From positions 1 to 42,849 of the forward strand of contig JAJXWW010000068.1 of the NCBI GenBank assembly GCA_021781415.1: a stretch of DNA of 42,849 bases, given 5' to 3'. Of the stretch, positions 17,904-27,239 are shown piece by piece (position 1 is the stretch's first letter; each line of letters opens with the position of its first letter). The DNA is from Planctomycetota bacterium. GTDB taxonomy: Bacteria > Planctomycetota > Planctomycetia > Gemmatales > Gemmataceae. The translations under genes were made by a program, and so were the position numbers. A model generated the notes under the pieces. It made no database searches and was not told the DNA's origin. It worked only from the letters and a program-made list of their open reading frames with translations.

Positions 17904-18036
17904 AAGCCACCAGGCAAGGCGAACCGGCTGCGTAAGCTGCCGGGTGTTGTACTCACGAACCGCCTGCGTAAGCCACCAGGCAAGGCGAACCGGCAGCTTA
18001 CGCTGCCGGGTGTTGAACCCACGAACCGGCAGCGCG
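17904..18036 (+). repeat. 66-bp tandem duplication with palindrome
   Basis: Two imperfect copies with a 66-bp period fill most of the spacer between the redoxin fusion and the first retropepsin gene. A 25-bp block beginning AAGCCACCAGGC is identical at 17904-17928 and 17970-17994, and the following CCGGGTGTTG...CACGAACC is nearly so. The second copy holds an 8-bp-arm palindrome, CCGGCAGC-TTAC-GCTGCCGG. The end of the second copy runs close to the ribosome binding site of the next gene. Confidence 0.85.
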
Positions 18037-18063
18037 CTCTGCTGGATCGACCGGAGATCCTCA

Positions 18064-18909
18064 ATGAACCGTCTGTATGTGTGTGTTGCACTATCGCTCT
18101 TGTCTTTAATCCCCCCGGCGGTCGCCGACGAACCCGCCGCGAAACCGCGAGCGGTGGAAGTGCCCTATCGGTTGACCAAACCCAAACACATCCTCGTTCG
18201 GGCCAAGATCAACGGCAAGGGACCGTTCAACTTCATCGTCGATACCGGCGCGCCGGCGCTGTTCGTGTCCACGGCGGCCGCCAAGAAAATCGGCGTCAAA
18301 CCCGACAAGAACGATTGGGGAACCTTCGACCGCTTCGAGATTGAAGGCGGGTTGGTCATCGAGAAATGCAAGGGGCGCATCGAGACGCCGCCGCAGGTCG
18401 AAGGCATGAACGCGCTGGGACTGGCCGGCGTCGAACTGCACGGCATGATCGGCTACGACATCCTTTCGCGCTATCGCCTGGTGATCGATTTCACCCGCGA
18501 CAAAATGATCTGGACGCCGCTCGATTATAAGCCGAAAGTCGCGGTGGGGATGGGCGGGAGGGGCGGCGCGGGCGGACTCGATCTCTTGGGCAGCATCTTG
18601 AAAACGCTCGGTTCGCTTCTCGGCTCACAAGCCAGCGCGCCCGTCCACAGGAGACCCTTTCTGGGCGTCGAGTTGAAGGACGACGACGACAATCCCATCG
18701 TTCAATCGGTTCTCGCCGAGGGACCAGCCGGAAAAGGCGGCCTACGGGTCGGCGATCGCATCACCCACGTTCAAGGGCGAAGCGTGGCCGATACCGGCGA
18801 TGTAAGTCGTGCCGTGGGCAAACGGACTCGGGGAGACGAACTCAAACTGACCGTCCAGCGCGGCCAAGAGAAGAAAGAGATCACCGTCAAGCTTGGGGAG
18901 GGGTTGTAA
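18064..18909 (+). CDS. Secreted retropepsin-like aspartic protease with PDZ domain, copy 1
   Basis: A 281-residue secreted protein with signal peptide MNRLYVCVALSLLSLIPPAV and a single retropepsin-type half (residues about 35-160): an FIVDTGAPALFVS active-site loop with catalytic Asp and an hydrophobic-hydrophobic-Gly flap region, GMIGYDILSRYRLVIDF. One-domain aspartic proteases of this kind act as dimers. A linker rich in glycine follows, then a PDZ domain (about 195-281: FLGVELKDDDD, GGLRVGDRITHVQG). It probably cleaves or binds proteins in the periplasm. The ATG is preceded by CGGAGA. The next gene, 1 bp after its stop, is a paralogue, so the two arose by tandem duplication and are cotranscribed. 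Confidence 0.85.
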   Translation: MNRLYVCVALSLLSLIPPAVADEPAAKPRAVEVPYRLTKPKHILVRAKINGKGPFNFIVDTGAPALFVSTAAAKKIGVKPDKNDWGTFDRFEIEGGLVIEKCKGRIETPPQVEGMNALGLAGVELHGMIGYDILSRYRLVIDFTRDKMIWTPLDYKPKVAVGMGGRGGAGGLDLLGSILKTLGSLLGSQASAPVHRRPFLGVELKDDDDNPIVQSVLAEGPAGKGGLRVGDRITHVQGRSVADTGDVSRAVGKRTRGDELKLTVQRGQEKKEITVKLGEGL

Positions 18910-18910
18910 C

Positions 18911-19783
18911 ATGAAGAGCGCTTTCTCGATGGCGGCGGCGATCGGATTCTGGGCGTGTCACTTCGCTGTCACCGTCGCCGATTCGCCCCCCGCGCAGGCA
19001 GTCAAGCCCTTGGAAAAGACGGGCGAAAAGCCCGTGGTCATCCCATTCGAGATGCTCAAAAGCGGTCACATGGCCGTCGCGGTCAAGGTTAACGGCAAAG
19101 GCCCTTATCGCGTCATCTTCGACACCGGCGCGCCGATCAACTTGTTCAACAACAAATTGGCCAAGGAGGCTGGCTTGCTCAAGGACGCGCCGAAATCGTT
19201 GCTGCCGTTCGTCGGAACCGTCGCCGAAGTGAAGGTCAAGGAACTGCAACTCGGCACGGAGAAAGCCGCCAATCAGCCCGCGATCGTCATGGATCATCCG
19301 CTGGTCGAACTGATGTCGAAACGGCTGGGACCGCTCTACGGCATCGTCGGTTTTCCCTTTTTCGCACGCTACAAGATGGTCCTCGATTACCAGAAACAAA
19401 CGCTGACACTGACGCCCAACGGCTACAAACCCGCCAATGTGATGAAATCCTTGGAGGCGACCGTGCTGCAATCGGCGGCCGGCAGTTCTCAAGCGCCGAA
19501 AGTGTTGTCGCCGTCCGCTCAGTGGGGGTTCGTCGCCGTTAAGAAGTCGGACGACGAGGACGCTGGCGTCGAAGTCCGCAACGTGTTCGCTGGAAGCGCC
19601 GCCGCGGCAGCCGGTCTGAAAAAGGGCGACCGCTTATTGACCGTCGATGGGCGTTGGACCGATTCCTTGAACGATGTGTATGAGATCGCCGGTCACCTCA
19701 AGCCCGGCGTCACCGTCCCACTCGCCATCCGCCGCAACGGGAAATCCATGACCTTGGAGATCAAACCGCGCGCGGGATTGTAA
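18911..19783 (+). CDS. Secreted retropepsin-like aspartic protease with PDZ domain, copy 2
   Basis: A 290-residue paralogue of the preceding gene. A signal peptide ends near VTVADSPP. The retropepsin loop is VIFDTGAPINLFN and the second hallmark is YGIVGFPFFARYKMVLDY. The C-terminal PDZ domain (about 205-290) includes GLKKGDRLLTVDGRW. The sequences of the two copies have diverged well beyond recent duplication, so they may form a heterodimer or serve different partners. The ATG follows the upstream stop by one base and uses GGGGAGGGG in the end of the upstream gene as its ribosome binding site. A GTG six codons earlier is also possible. Both active-site loops look intact. Confidence 0.85.
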   Translation: MKSAFSMAAAIGFWACHFAVTVADSPPAQAVKPLEKTGEKPVVIPFEMLKSGHMAVAVKVNGKGPYRVIFDTGAPINLFNNKLAKEAGLLKDAPKSLLPFVGTVAEVKVKELQLGTEKAANQPAIVMDHPLVELMSKRLGPLYGIVGFPFFARYKMVLDYQKQTLTLTPNGYKPANVMKSLEATVLQSAAGSSQAPKVLSPSAQWGFVAVKKSDDEDAGVEVRNVFAGSAAAAAGLKKGDRLLTVDGRWTDSLNDVYEIAGHLKPGVTVPLAIRRNGKSMTLEIKPRAGL

Positions 19784-19797
19784 GGTTGTGGTTCGTA

Positions 19798-19888
19798 TTA
19801 CCCCGGTATCAAAGTAAAGCACTTGGCGAGCGGGGGTCTGACGCCTCTCGCTCGCCAAAAATCGTGACCAGCTCACATACCGGGGTAA
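19798..19888. repeat. Nested inverted repeat element
   Basis: Two perfect inverted repeats lie one inside the other. The outer arms TTACCCCGGTAT (19798-19809) and ATACCGGGGTAA (19877-19888) enclose inner arms TTGGCGAGCG (19823-19832) and CGCTCGCCAA (19849-19858). It sits just after the retropepsin pair and could fold as a cruciform or act as a terminator, although no T-run follows on the plus strand. The remaining spacer up to 20062 contains an AT-rich piece (19907-19945) but no gene. Confidence 0.85.
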
Positions 19889-20062
19889 CCTTGTTCTACC
19901 TTTTGCAAAAAAACGCTTGAAATCGTTGCGAACGCCGTATCTTATGGGGGGGTGAGGAATTGCATCCATAACCGAGGCGTGCGTGGTGGGATCGGCAGTC
20001 CAAATGAACTTACTTGTGGACCCTTTTCTGCCCCACTCGCCTACAAGTAGGGAGAATCCATC

Positions 20063-20644
20063 GTGTTGAACATCGACACCTATCTCGTCAAGCAACATGC
20101 CGGCGTGTTCAAATGGAGTGCGGCCTACGACATATTTGATGCCGAGACGAACGAGCAGATCGGCGATGCGAAAGAGGAGCCTTCGACTCTCGTCAGCCTG
20201 CTTCGACTGTTCATGAACAAACGAGTACTGCCCACCAAGGTATCGTTCTACGAAATCGGGAACGACAAACCGTTGTTCAGCATCCATCGCGGATTCACTT
20301 GGTTTCGCTCCACCGTTCAAGTGAAAGACGCCGAGGGACAAATTGTCGGCTCGTTCAAGAGCAAGATGATGTCGCTGGGCGGCGGCTTCTGGGTGTACGA
20401 CGCCGACGATCAACAGTACGCCGAAGTGAAAGGCGACTGGAAAGGGTGGAATTTCAAGTTTCTGACCAAGGATGGCGTGGAGTTGGGAACCGTGGGCAAG
20501 AAATGGGCCGGCTTGGCCAAGGAGATGTTCACCACGGCGGACAACTACGTCATCGCGCTGACCGAGGCGGCAGGGCAGAAGAAGAACAGCAACCTCTTAC
20601 TTTTGGCCGCCGGCTTGGCCATCGACATTATTTACAAGGAATGA
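20063..20644 (+). CDS. LURP-one-related / phospholipid scramblase-like protein
   Basis: The 193-residue product fits the LURP-one-related (tubby/scramblase-like) beta-barrel family: alternating strands such as KWSAAYDIFDAETNEQIGDA, PLFSIHRGFTWFRSTVQVKD, IVGSFKSKMMSLGGGFWVYD and YAEVKGDWKGWNFKFLTKDG, with a C-terminal hydrophobic helix (NLLLLAAGLAIDIIY). Members bind or move lipids in eukaryotes; the bacterial role is unknown. The start is a GTG with TAGGGAGAA upstream. An internal ATG does not offer a better start. The gene converges on the epimerase gene, and their 3' ends overlap by 13 bp. Confidence 0.75.
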   Translation: MLNIDTYLVKQHAGVFKWSAAYDIFDAETNEQIGDAKEEPSTLVSLLRLFMNKRVLPTKVSFYEIGNDKPLFSIHRGFTWFRSTVQVKDAEGQIVGSFKSKMMSLGGGFWVYDADDQQYAEVKGDWKGWNFKFLTKDGVELGTVGKKWAGLAKEMFTTADNYVIALTEAAGQKKNSNLLLLAAGLAIDIIYKE

Positions 20645-21672
20645 GCCGAGCAGGCGCGATCGCCGCGAACGTCCACGCCGAACCAGCGCAGCGTATCGCG
20701 CACCGTATCTTCCACGGGTCGATGGCTTATCTGAAAGGCCCGATCCGCTTTTCGTCCCGAAAGATGGTAGGAGACGAAGCCGTACTGAAAGCTGGGAACC
20801 GTCAGTCCATTGGGCACTCCGGCAAGGATGCCGGAGGCCAACGCGAGCGGTATCGAACCTGCCAAGCGCGTCCATCGCGGAAAGATCCGGACGCTTCCCG
20901 TTCCAAGCATCCGTCTCACCGCGATGCCAAGGTCGGCATAACTCTGATACGGACCAGCCAGAATGTAACGCTCGCCTGGCGTTCCCATCCATAAGGCTCG
21001 GACGTGGGCGAGCGCCGCTTCACGGACATCGACGATATTCATGCCTCCCGGAGGAAATAGGGGCCATCGCCAGCGCGCCGCATAGAGGAGCATCTCGTTC
21101 GTCGTCGGTTTCGGATCGCGCGGACCAAGAAGATAGCTGGGACACAAGGCAATTGTTTCCAAACCTTGGGCGTTGAAGGAGAGTGCCTCTCGTTCGGCGG
21201 CGAACTTGCTATCGTAATAGGGCGAGCGGATTGAGCTGCGCGAGGACGGCGAATCCTCATTCGCGGGGTTTTCGTCCGTGCCGGGAGCGATCGTCGAAGC
21301 GCTGGAAGTAAACACCAAGCGGCGGACTCCGGCACGAAGGGCGGCGGCGCAGACGTTGCGAGTTCCCTCGACGTTGATGCGAAAGGCGTCGCCGCGCGGG
21401 CGCGGAACGAGACTCGTCAGAGCCGCCGCGTGAACCACGGCCGTAACGCCGTCGAGTGCCCGTTCGATCGAACCGATATTGCAGATATCGCCCATCGCAA
21501 TTTCGACGCCGTCGAGTCCCTCCCAGTGAGGCCCGCGCGGAGGACGGCGAACGAAGGCGCGCACGGCGAAGCCTTGACTCCGCAGCGCCCAGACCAGATT
21601 GCTGCCGAGAAATCCGCCCGCCCCGGTCACGAGAACGCAACCGGCGCGGATTGCCTCTTCTCCTTCGATCAC
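20632..21672 (-). CDS. NAD-dependent epimerase/dehydratase (extended SDR)
   Basis: A 346-residue extended short-chain dehydrogenase. The Rossmann motif is VLVTGAGGFLGSNLVWALRS near the N-terminus, and DICNIGSIERALDG and VVHAAA follow. The catalytic region has VFTSSAS and YYDSKFAAE (YxxxK). PSYLLGPRDPKPT and NIVDVREAALAHVRAL are typical of hopanoid-associated or dihydroflavonol-reductase-like members. It would oxidise, reduce or epimerise a nucleotide sugar or a lipid-type substrate. I chose the GTG at 21672 because AGGAG stands at the right distance and the Rossmann fold begins 10 residues later. The longer frame (to 21762) would add 30 residues unlike the family. Divergent from the hypothetical gene at 21803. 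Confidence 0.85.
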   Translation of the reverse strand: MIEGEEAIRAGCVLVTGAGGFLGSNLVWALRSQGFAVRAFVRRPPRGPHWEGLDGVEIAMGDICNIGSIERALDGVTAVVHAAALTSLVPRPRGDAFRINVEGTRNVCAAALRAGVRRLVFTSSASTIAPGTDENPANEDSPSSRSSIRSPYYDSKFAAEREALSFNAQGLETIALCPSYLLGPRDPKPTTNEMLLYAARWRWPLFPPGGMNIVDVREAALAHVRALWMGTPGERYILAGPYQSYADLGIAVRRMLGTGSVRIFPRWTRLAGSIPLALASGILAGVPNGLTVPSFQYGFVSYHLSGRKADRAFQISHRPVEDTVRDTLRWFGVDVRGDRACSAHSL

Positions 21673-21802
21673 CCAATTTCTCCTGTCCGCGAGGAACTTT
21701 TCTTGCCCCTTGACAATCGCCGGGCGACGGAGAACAATTGCCGATGACAGTCCTGCTCGCACGCCGCACGGCGCGGTATTCTAATCATGGAGGACAGTCG
21801 CC

Positions 21803-22714
21803 ATGACGACCTGCAGCCCGATTCTTCACTCGATCCGATTCCTCGGCAAGACGATTCTCGGCGTGTTGATGCTCTGCTGCCTTACCGATGTCGCCTGTTC
21901 CAGCGGCAAGACGACCTCGGCCTACGACGTGGCCTTGCGCCGTCTCGATCTCATTCCGCCGGGAACCGTCATCGACAAGAAGGCTCCGAAAGATTGGAGC
22001 CATCTCATCGTCAAGAGCTATTCGCGCCCAGGTACCGGCGACGTGAACCAATTGTCCGCCGTCGCCGACCGCATGGCCCGCCTGCTTTTCACGGCCATCG
22101 TCGCCAACGTCCAAGAGGAAAAGGACGGTAGGGACGGCAAACGCTACAAACTGGACAAGGTTGCGGTCGGACTCGGCACGCGCATCGATGGCAAAGACAC
22201 CGTGGTCACTCCGGAGACGCAGCGCCGTCTCGGCGCGAGGTTGGGATTGCTCGGTCCCATCGTTCTGCGGACGGCTCAGGAAAAGATTGGCGAGATTCGC
22301 GTCGTCGCCCGATCCGCCTCCATGCTGATCTTCGATGCACCGAGCTATCTGGTCGTCGAAGGTAAACACAAGTCCGTCATTCTCCGTTATGCCCTCCTCC
22401 TCGACGAACGCGCCGGCACCTTGAAACCTCTGGTCTGGGCTTTGGAACGCGACGGCGACAAGTACAGTGGTCCCGTCGGGCCCATTCAATGCTTGCCGCC
22501 GAATCTGACGGGCGAATGCGTCTTGCACGTCGATGGCAACGAATTCAGCCTCGGTCAACCCACGGAGAAGGCGTTCGCCGCGATCGCTCCTCCCAAGGGA
22601 GACAAGGAAATCGAAGCCGGCGACGATCTGAAGCCCTTGGCGTCGCGTCCGCGATTCTCGACCGCCGCGGCGGAGGAACTCGAAAGCACGCTGCGCAAAG
22701 CAATTCAAAAGTGA
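21803..22714 (+). CDS. Secreted hypothetical protein
   Basis: I do not recognise the family of this 303-residue protein. It begins with a hydrophobic export signal (TILGVLMLCCLTDVACSSGK); the ACSS could be a lipoprotein signal, but the motif LTDVAC is not a good lipobox. The rest is a soluble alpha/beta-looking domain (SHLIVKSYSRPG, LRYALLLDERAG) without known catalytic motifs. The ATG is well placed behind GGAGGACAG. It is followed after 46 bp by another secreted hypothetical on the same strand, and the two may be one unit. Both are of similar length, but I see no clear homology between them. Confidence 0.75.
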   Translation: MTTCSPILHSIRFLGKTILGVLMLCCLTDVACSSGKTTSAYDVALRRLDLIPPGTVIDKKAPKDWSHLIVKSYSRPGTGDVNQLSAVADRMARLLFTAIVANVQEEKDGRDGKRYKLDKVAVGLGTRIDGKDTVVTPETQRRLGARLGLLGPIVLRTAQEKIGEIRVVARSASMLIFDAPSYLVVEGKHKSVILRYALLLDERAGTLKPLVWALERDGDKYSGPVGPIQCLPPNLTGECVLHVDGNEFSLGQPTEKAFAAIAPPKGDKEIEAGDDLKPLASRPRFSTAAAEELESTLRKAIQK

Positions 22715-22760
22715 CTGCTGGCGACAGAGTGACAGGTTGATGACAAACTGGAAGAGCCGA

Positions 22761-23655
22761 ATGACAAAACCTCGCTGGATTCTCGTGTGTCTATCGATTG
22801 TCACTTTGTTGGCCCTCCACCTTGCCGCCGCGTCCTCCTCCGAGCCGAAAGAGGCGGCCAATCCGCTGTACGAAGCATTACGAAAAGAGGGACTGACTCT
22901 CGGCGGCGATAAGAAAGTGCCGCTGCCCTCGCCATGGATGGCCGATGGCTTGGATGTAGCGAAGCAGCGAGAGATCCTCCAAACGCTCGTCGCCAAGCGT
23001 TTCCGCGTCGAGGAGTTTACCGCCAAGCTCGGCACCGCGCCTCATTTTCATCGCATCCGAAAGATCGCGGCGGAAGGGCCATCTCCCCCCTCGTTGGTCG
23101 TCGATATTGCATTCGTGGCCCACGGCAGCCTCGACACCGTGGCCGACCCCGACTTCCTTGAGAAGCTGCACAAGAAATCGAAAGACCGCCACATTCATCT
23201 CTTGACCGCCGAGGAGTTGGAGAAACGTAAACTCAAAGTCGAATCGAAACCCCGATGCGAAGAGCGTTACAGTCATGGGACATTCACGATCCTCGATCGC
23301 GTCGAACTGCGAGCCGCTCTGCATTCGGTCGTCACCCGCCGAGGCGATTCGCTACTCGCCGCCACTCGCGTCGATCCGCGTTTTGCCGACGATGCCGATT
23401 ACTCCAATCGTTGGCGAAAAATCTCGTTCGACGACGAAGGCCAGCGTCAATTCGGTCCCGCTCATCCGTATAGCGGCGCGGGCGGCTATCTGAAGGTCAC
23501 GCGCTTGCACGAACCGGCGGGCGCATTGTTCCTCGAATACCATCTCGTCTACTCCGAGCCGAAAGGTTGGTTCAACGACGCCGATCCGTTGACGCCGAAA
23601 CTCCCGGCCATCATTCAATCCGAAGTACGCTCCTTTCGCCGCGAACTGAACGCCG

Positions 23656-23666
<11 letters not shown>
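22761..23666 (+). CDS. Secreted hypothetical protein
   Basis: A 301-residue protein of unknown family with a signal peptide (ILVCLSIVTLLALHLAAASS). The mature part is basic-acidic mixed with no recognised motif. It includes PLYEALRKEGLTLGGDKKVP, which resembles short repeats in planctomycete exported proteins. The ATG at 22761 has GGAAGAG upstream; an ATG at 22740 is in frame and cannot be excluded. Its 3' end overlaps the converging ABC ATPase gene by 11 bp (23656-23666), so no terminator separates them. Confidence 0.75.
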
Positions 23667-24364
<698 letters not shown>

Positions 24365-24372
<8 letters not shown>

Positions 24373-25513
24373 GGCGAAGCGCCTCCGTGGGCAGCAGGTG
24401 AGCGCCGCGATAGGCGGGATAGGCACCGCCGAGAAGTCCGACCGCCAGCGCGATGAAAAAGCCTTGAATCATAACCGACGGAGCCACATCGCCGCGAATG
24501 AGGCCGTTCACCATCGGCCACCACGTCAGCGCGTAAGTCAACAATACCGCCGAAGCGATGCCGGCCACCGCGCCGACGATGCTCAGCAGCAGCGATTCGT
24601 AAAGGATCAGCCGCACCACGCGCGACTTGCGCCAGCCGATCGCTCGCAAGATGCCGATCTCGCGCGTGCGCTCGAACACCGACATAATCATGGTGTTCAG
24701 TACGCCCACGATGCCGATGATGAGAGCGATGATCGAGGTCATCCAGGCCATCGCTTCGGCCATGCGGATTTGCGAGGTGCCGCGAACGTAATCGCGCGTC
24801 GGCGTGGCCGCGATGCCCCAAGGCCGTCCCTGCGGCGAATGGAGGGCGTTGATGGCGGTTCGCACGCGCTCGATCGACGCCTTCTTGTCGGGAACATCGT
24901 CCAACACAACCTGAAACCCCGTCACCTGATTGGGTCGATCCATGAGGCTTTGCAGAGAGCTAATGAGCATCACCGCGGAGCCATTTTCGAGAGGGTTAAA
25001 ACTTTCATAGATGCCGACAATCTCAAAACGCCCATTGGCGATCTCTAATGATTCTCCGGCGTGTTTGCCGAGGTTGCGGGCGAGGATCGTGCCGAGCATG
25101 ACGCCCGCGTCATCGTCGGCCCGAAGGCGTCGCCCATCGAGGATGGTCAGATTGTCGAAGAGAAAACTGTCGGCCGTCCAACCTTGCAACAGGACACTGG
25201 TAAGGTTGGCCTGCTCGAAAGAGACCACATCCATCAGTCCGGGGGAGACGGCGCGCACGCCGGGCAGTTCGCGGATCTGCTTGCCGACCTGTTGGGGCAC
25301 GGAGCTGGAAAGGTGTTCCGAGGAACCGGCGCGGACGACGAGCAGATCGACGCCGCGCCGTTCGTATAGTTCGCGGAACGAGCGCTCGAAGCCGTCGGCG
25401 ATGCCAACTAGCGCGACCACCGCCATCACGGCGATACCCACGCCGAGCATCGTCAACGCCGACCGCGCCTTGCGCTGGAAGACGTTCTTCAAGATGAATT
25501 GATGGAAGCGCAT
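24365..25513 (-). CDS. ABC transporter permease, FtsX/MacB family
   Basis: A 382-residue permease of FtsX/MacB type. The N-terminal helix is QRKARSALTMLGVGIAVMAV, followed by a periplasmic MacB-like domain (residues about 45-245) and three C-terminal membrane segments (ALIIGIVGVLNTMIMSVFER, TREIGILRAIGWRKSRVVR, the ESLLLSIVGAVAGIASAVLL helix, and GFFIALAVGLLGGAYPAYRG). It pairs with the ATPase downstream. The preceding methyltransferase stop overlaps an ATG ATG pair; I took the second ATG (25513) because GGGG lies 5 bases before it. No membrane-fusion protein or outer-membrane channel gene is present in the window. Confidence 0.9.
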
Positions 25514-26355
25514 CATTTCCCCTTGGGTCGTCCGACGATGCAATAGCCCACTTTGAACCACAGCGAATGGATCTGCCAATCGCTCAGCGCTTCGCGGACC
25601 ATCGGTTCGAGTTGCAAATGGCGATGTTTGTCCACCATGTCGGTGAACTCTGGACCGAGGTGGAGGAAGCGCGACATGATCCAACGGTCCAGCTTGGGCA
25701 AGCCGATCCAATGGCCGATCATGCGATTGGGCAAGTTCGGTACTTCGTCGGAGACCACGACGAGACCGCCCGGCTTGACGACGCGGGCCATTTCCTTCAA
25801 AGACTTAAGAGGATCGCTGAAGTAGTTTAAAGCGCCGACGCTCAACACGTTATCGAAGGTTGCGTCGCGGAACGGCAGATTCTCCGCTTCGCCGAGGAAC
25901 AAGCGTAGATCGCGTTGGGGATGCTTGCGGCGGCAGTTGCTCAGTTGCACGGTCGAAATATCGTTGCCGTAGACGCGGCAATCGTCGGGGATGAGGGACA
26001 AATTCGCGCCGTCGCCGACGGCCACTTCGAGGAGCCGCGTACCGGACAGATTGGGTAGATATTTCACGATCTGCCGCCGCGCCCTTCTTTCGCCACCGTT
26101 GCAGAGAAACGTGAACCACTCCCAGAAGCGGAAGCGAGGCCACAGTGGGCCGTTGTAGAAGTCGGCGGCGATCTTGTTGTTCCCTTCGAGCGGCTTGAGC
26201 ATGTCGAGCAGTCCGTCGCGGATGGGGAAGGCGCGACGGCAACCGAGGCACGCGATGCCCGCCTCCGCCGGTTCGAGGAGCCCTCCGCAATCGGGACATT
26301 GCATGGCGTCGCATTCGTCGGTCCAGGCATGAGAATGCGTTTGTGTGACGTTCAC
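25513..26355 (-). CDS. SAM-dependent methyltransferase with N-terminal zinc ribbon, copy 2
   Basis: A 280-residue protein. An N-terminal Trm112-like zinc ribbon (MQCPDCGG, then IACLGCRRAFPIRDGLLDML, residues about 18-52) precedes a class I methyltransferase domain with SAM loop LLEVAVGDGANLSL and ENLPFRDATFDNVLSVGALN. A C-terminal extension ends in KVGYCIVGRPKGK. The start is GTG with GGAGG 7 bases upstream. It lies 30 bp after a paralogous methyltransferase and overlaps the permease start, all within the PKS locus. The most likely role is O-, N- or C-methylation of a small polyketide or lipid intermediate; the acceptor cannot be told. Confidence 0.85.
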   Translation of the reverse strand: MNVTQTHSHAWTDECDAMQCPDCGGLLEPAEAGIACLGCRRAFPIRDGLLDMLKPLEGNNKIAADFYNGPLWPRFRFWEWFTFLCNGGERRARRQIVKYLPNLSGTRLLEVAVGDGANLSLIPDDCRVYGNDISTVQLSNCRRKHPQRDLRLFLGEAENLPFRDATFDNVLSVGALNYFSDPLKSLKEMARVVKPGGLVVVSDEVPNLPNRMIGHWIGLPKLDRWIMSRFLHLGPEFTDMVDKHRHLQLEPMVREALSDWQIHSLWFKVGYCIVGRPKGK

Positions 26356-26385
26356 AATGAATCCTCCAAGAGCGATACGGTTGAT

Positions 26386-27225
26386 TTAGCCACGAAGCGG
26401 CGCGCCGACGATACAGTAGCCCAGACCGCGCCAGATGCGATAGATTTTGGGACGAGCGAGGGCGGATTCGGCGACGGCGCGAACGTCGAGTCGCGTGCGT
26501 AGAACCATGTCGGTAAACTCCGAACCGAGCCAAAAGCGCCGCATGAGCCAATCGTCGAGCTTCGGAAAGCCGATCAGATGTCCCCAACCCCACTCGAACA
26601 GATCGGGCCGTTCGTCGGCGACGACGATGCGTCCGCCGGACCGGGTGACGCGGGCCATCTCGCTTAGCGCCCTTTGCGGATCGCTGTAAAAGTTAAAACC
26701 ACCAACGCTGAGTACCGCATCGAACGAACGATCCGCGAAGGGGAGGCGCTCGCCTTCCGCCAAGGCGAGAAACAGCCTGCGGTCGGGATAGCGATCTCGA
26801 CAAGCGGCAAGGGGGCGCTCGGCGATGTCGATGCCGCTGAAATGCAGCGACGGCGGCAAAAGGGCCACGTTTTCGCCGTCACCGATGCCGACCTCCAACA
26901 GATCGCCGGTCGTTAGATGCCGTAGATGCCGGAGGATCTGCCGCCGCGCGCCCGGTAGACCTCCCAGCGTTTTCAGAAACAGTTGCTCCCAAGGGCGAAA
27001 CGTCCGCCAACGGTCGCCGTTGTAAAAGTCGGCGGCGATGCGATTGTTCCCAGTCAGTTCGTCTCGAGCGAGGAGCAAGTCGTCTCGAATCGGATACTCG
27101 CGGCTGCAAATGGGGCAATCGATGTTCCCTCCGTCCGGCAACGCGAGAGGCGAGGCACAGGCGATGCAGCGCAAGGGAGGCGTCGCAATCGAGGCCGATT
27201 TTCTGCGGTCGGCGACACGAATCAT
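26386..27225 (-). CDS. SAM-dependent methyltransferase with N-terminal zinc ribbon, copy 1
   Basis: A 279-residue paralogue of 25513-26355: zinc ribbon LRCIACASPL and IDCPICSREYPIRDDLLL (about residues 17-53), then NNRIAADFYNGDRWRTFRPWE. The last of these is shared almost word for word with the other copy (NNKIAADFYNGPLWPRFRFW). The SAM loop is LLEVGIGDGENVAL. The ending GLGYCIVGAPLRG also matches. I chose the ATG at 27225, which has GGGAGAAG upstream; a TTG at 27243 would add six residues. The stop of the SDR gene lies 14 bp before. Two tandem copies suggest two methylations of one substrate or a heterodimer. Confidence 0.85.
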   Translation of the reverse strand: MIRVADRRKSASIATPPLRCIACASPLALPDGGNIDCPICSREYPIRDDLLLARDELTGNNRIAADFYNGDRWRTFRPWEQLFLKTLGGLPGARRQILRHLRHLTTGDLLEVGIGDGENVALLPPSLHFSGIDIAERPLAACRDRYPDRRLFLALAEGERLPFADRSFDAVLSVGGFNFYSDPQRALSEMARVTRSGGRIVVADERPDLFEWGWGHLIGFPKLDDWLMRRFWLGSEFTDMVLRTRLDVRAVAESALARPKIYRIWRGLGYCIVGAPLRG

Positions 27226-27239
27226 CTGCTTCTTCTCCC

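Noticed and set aside
21785..23035. 416-codon minus-strand frame
   Set aside because: Antisense to two genes that have signal peptides and ribosome binding sites; no recognisable protein features.
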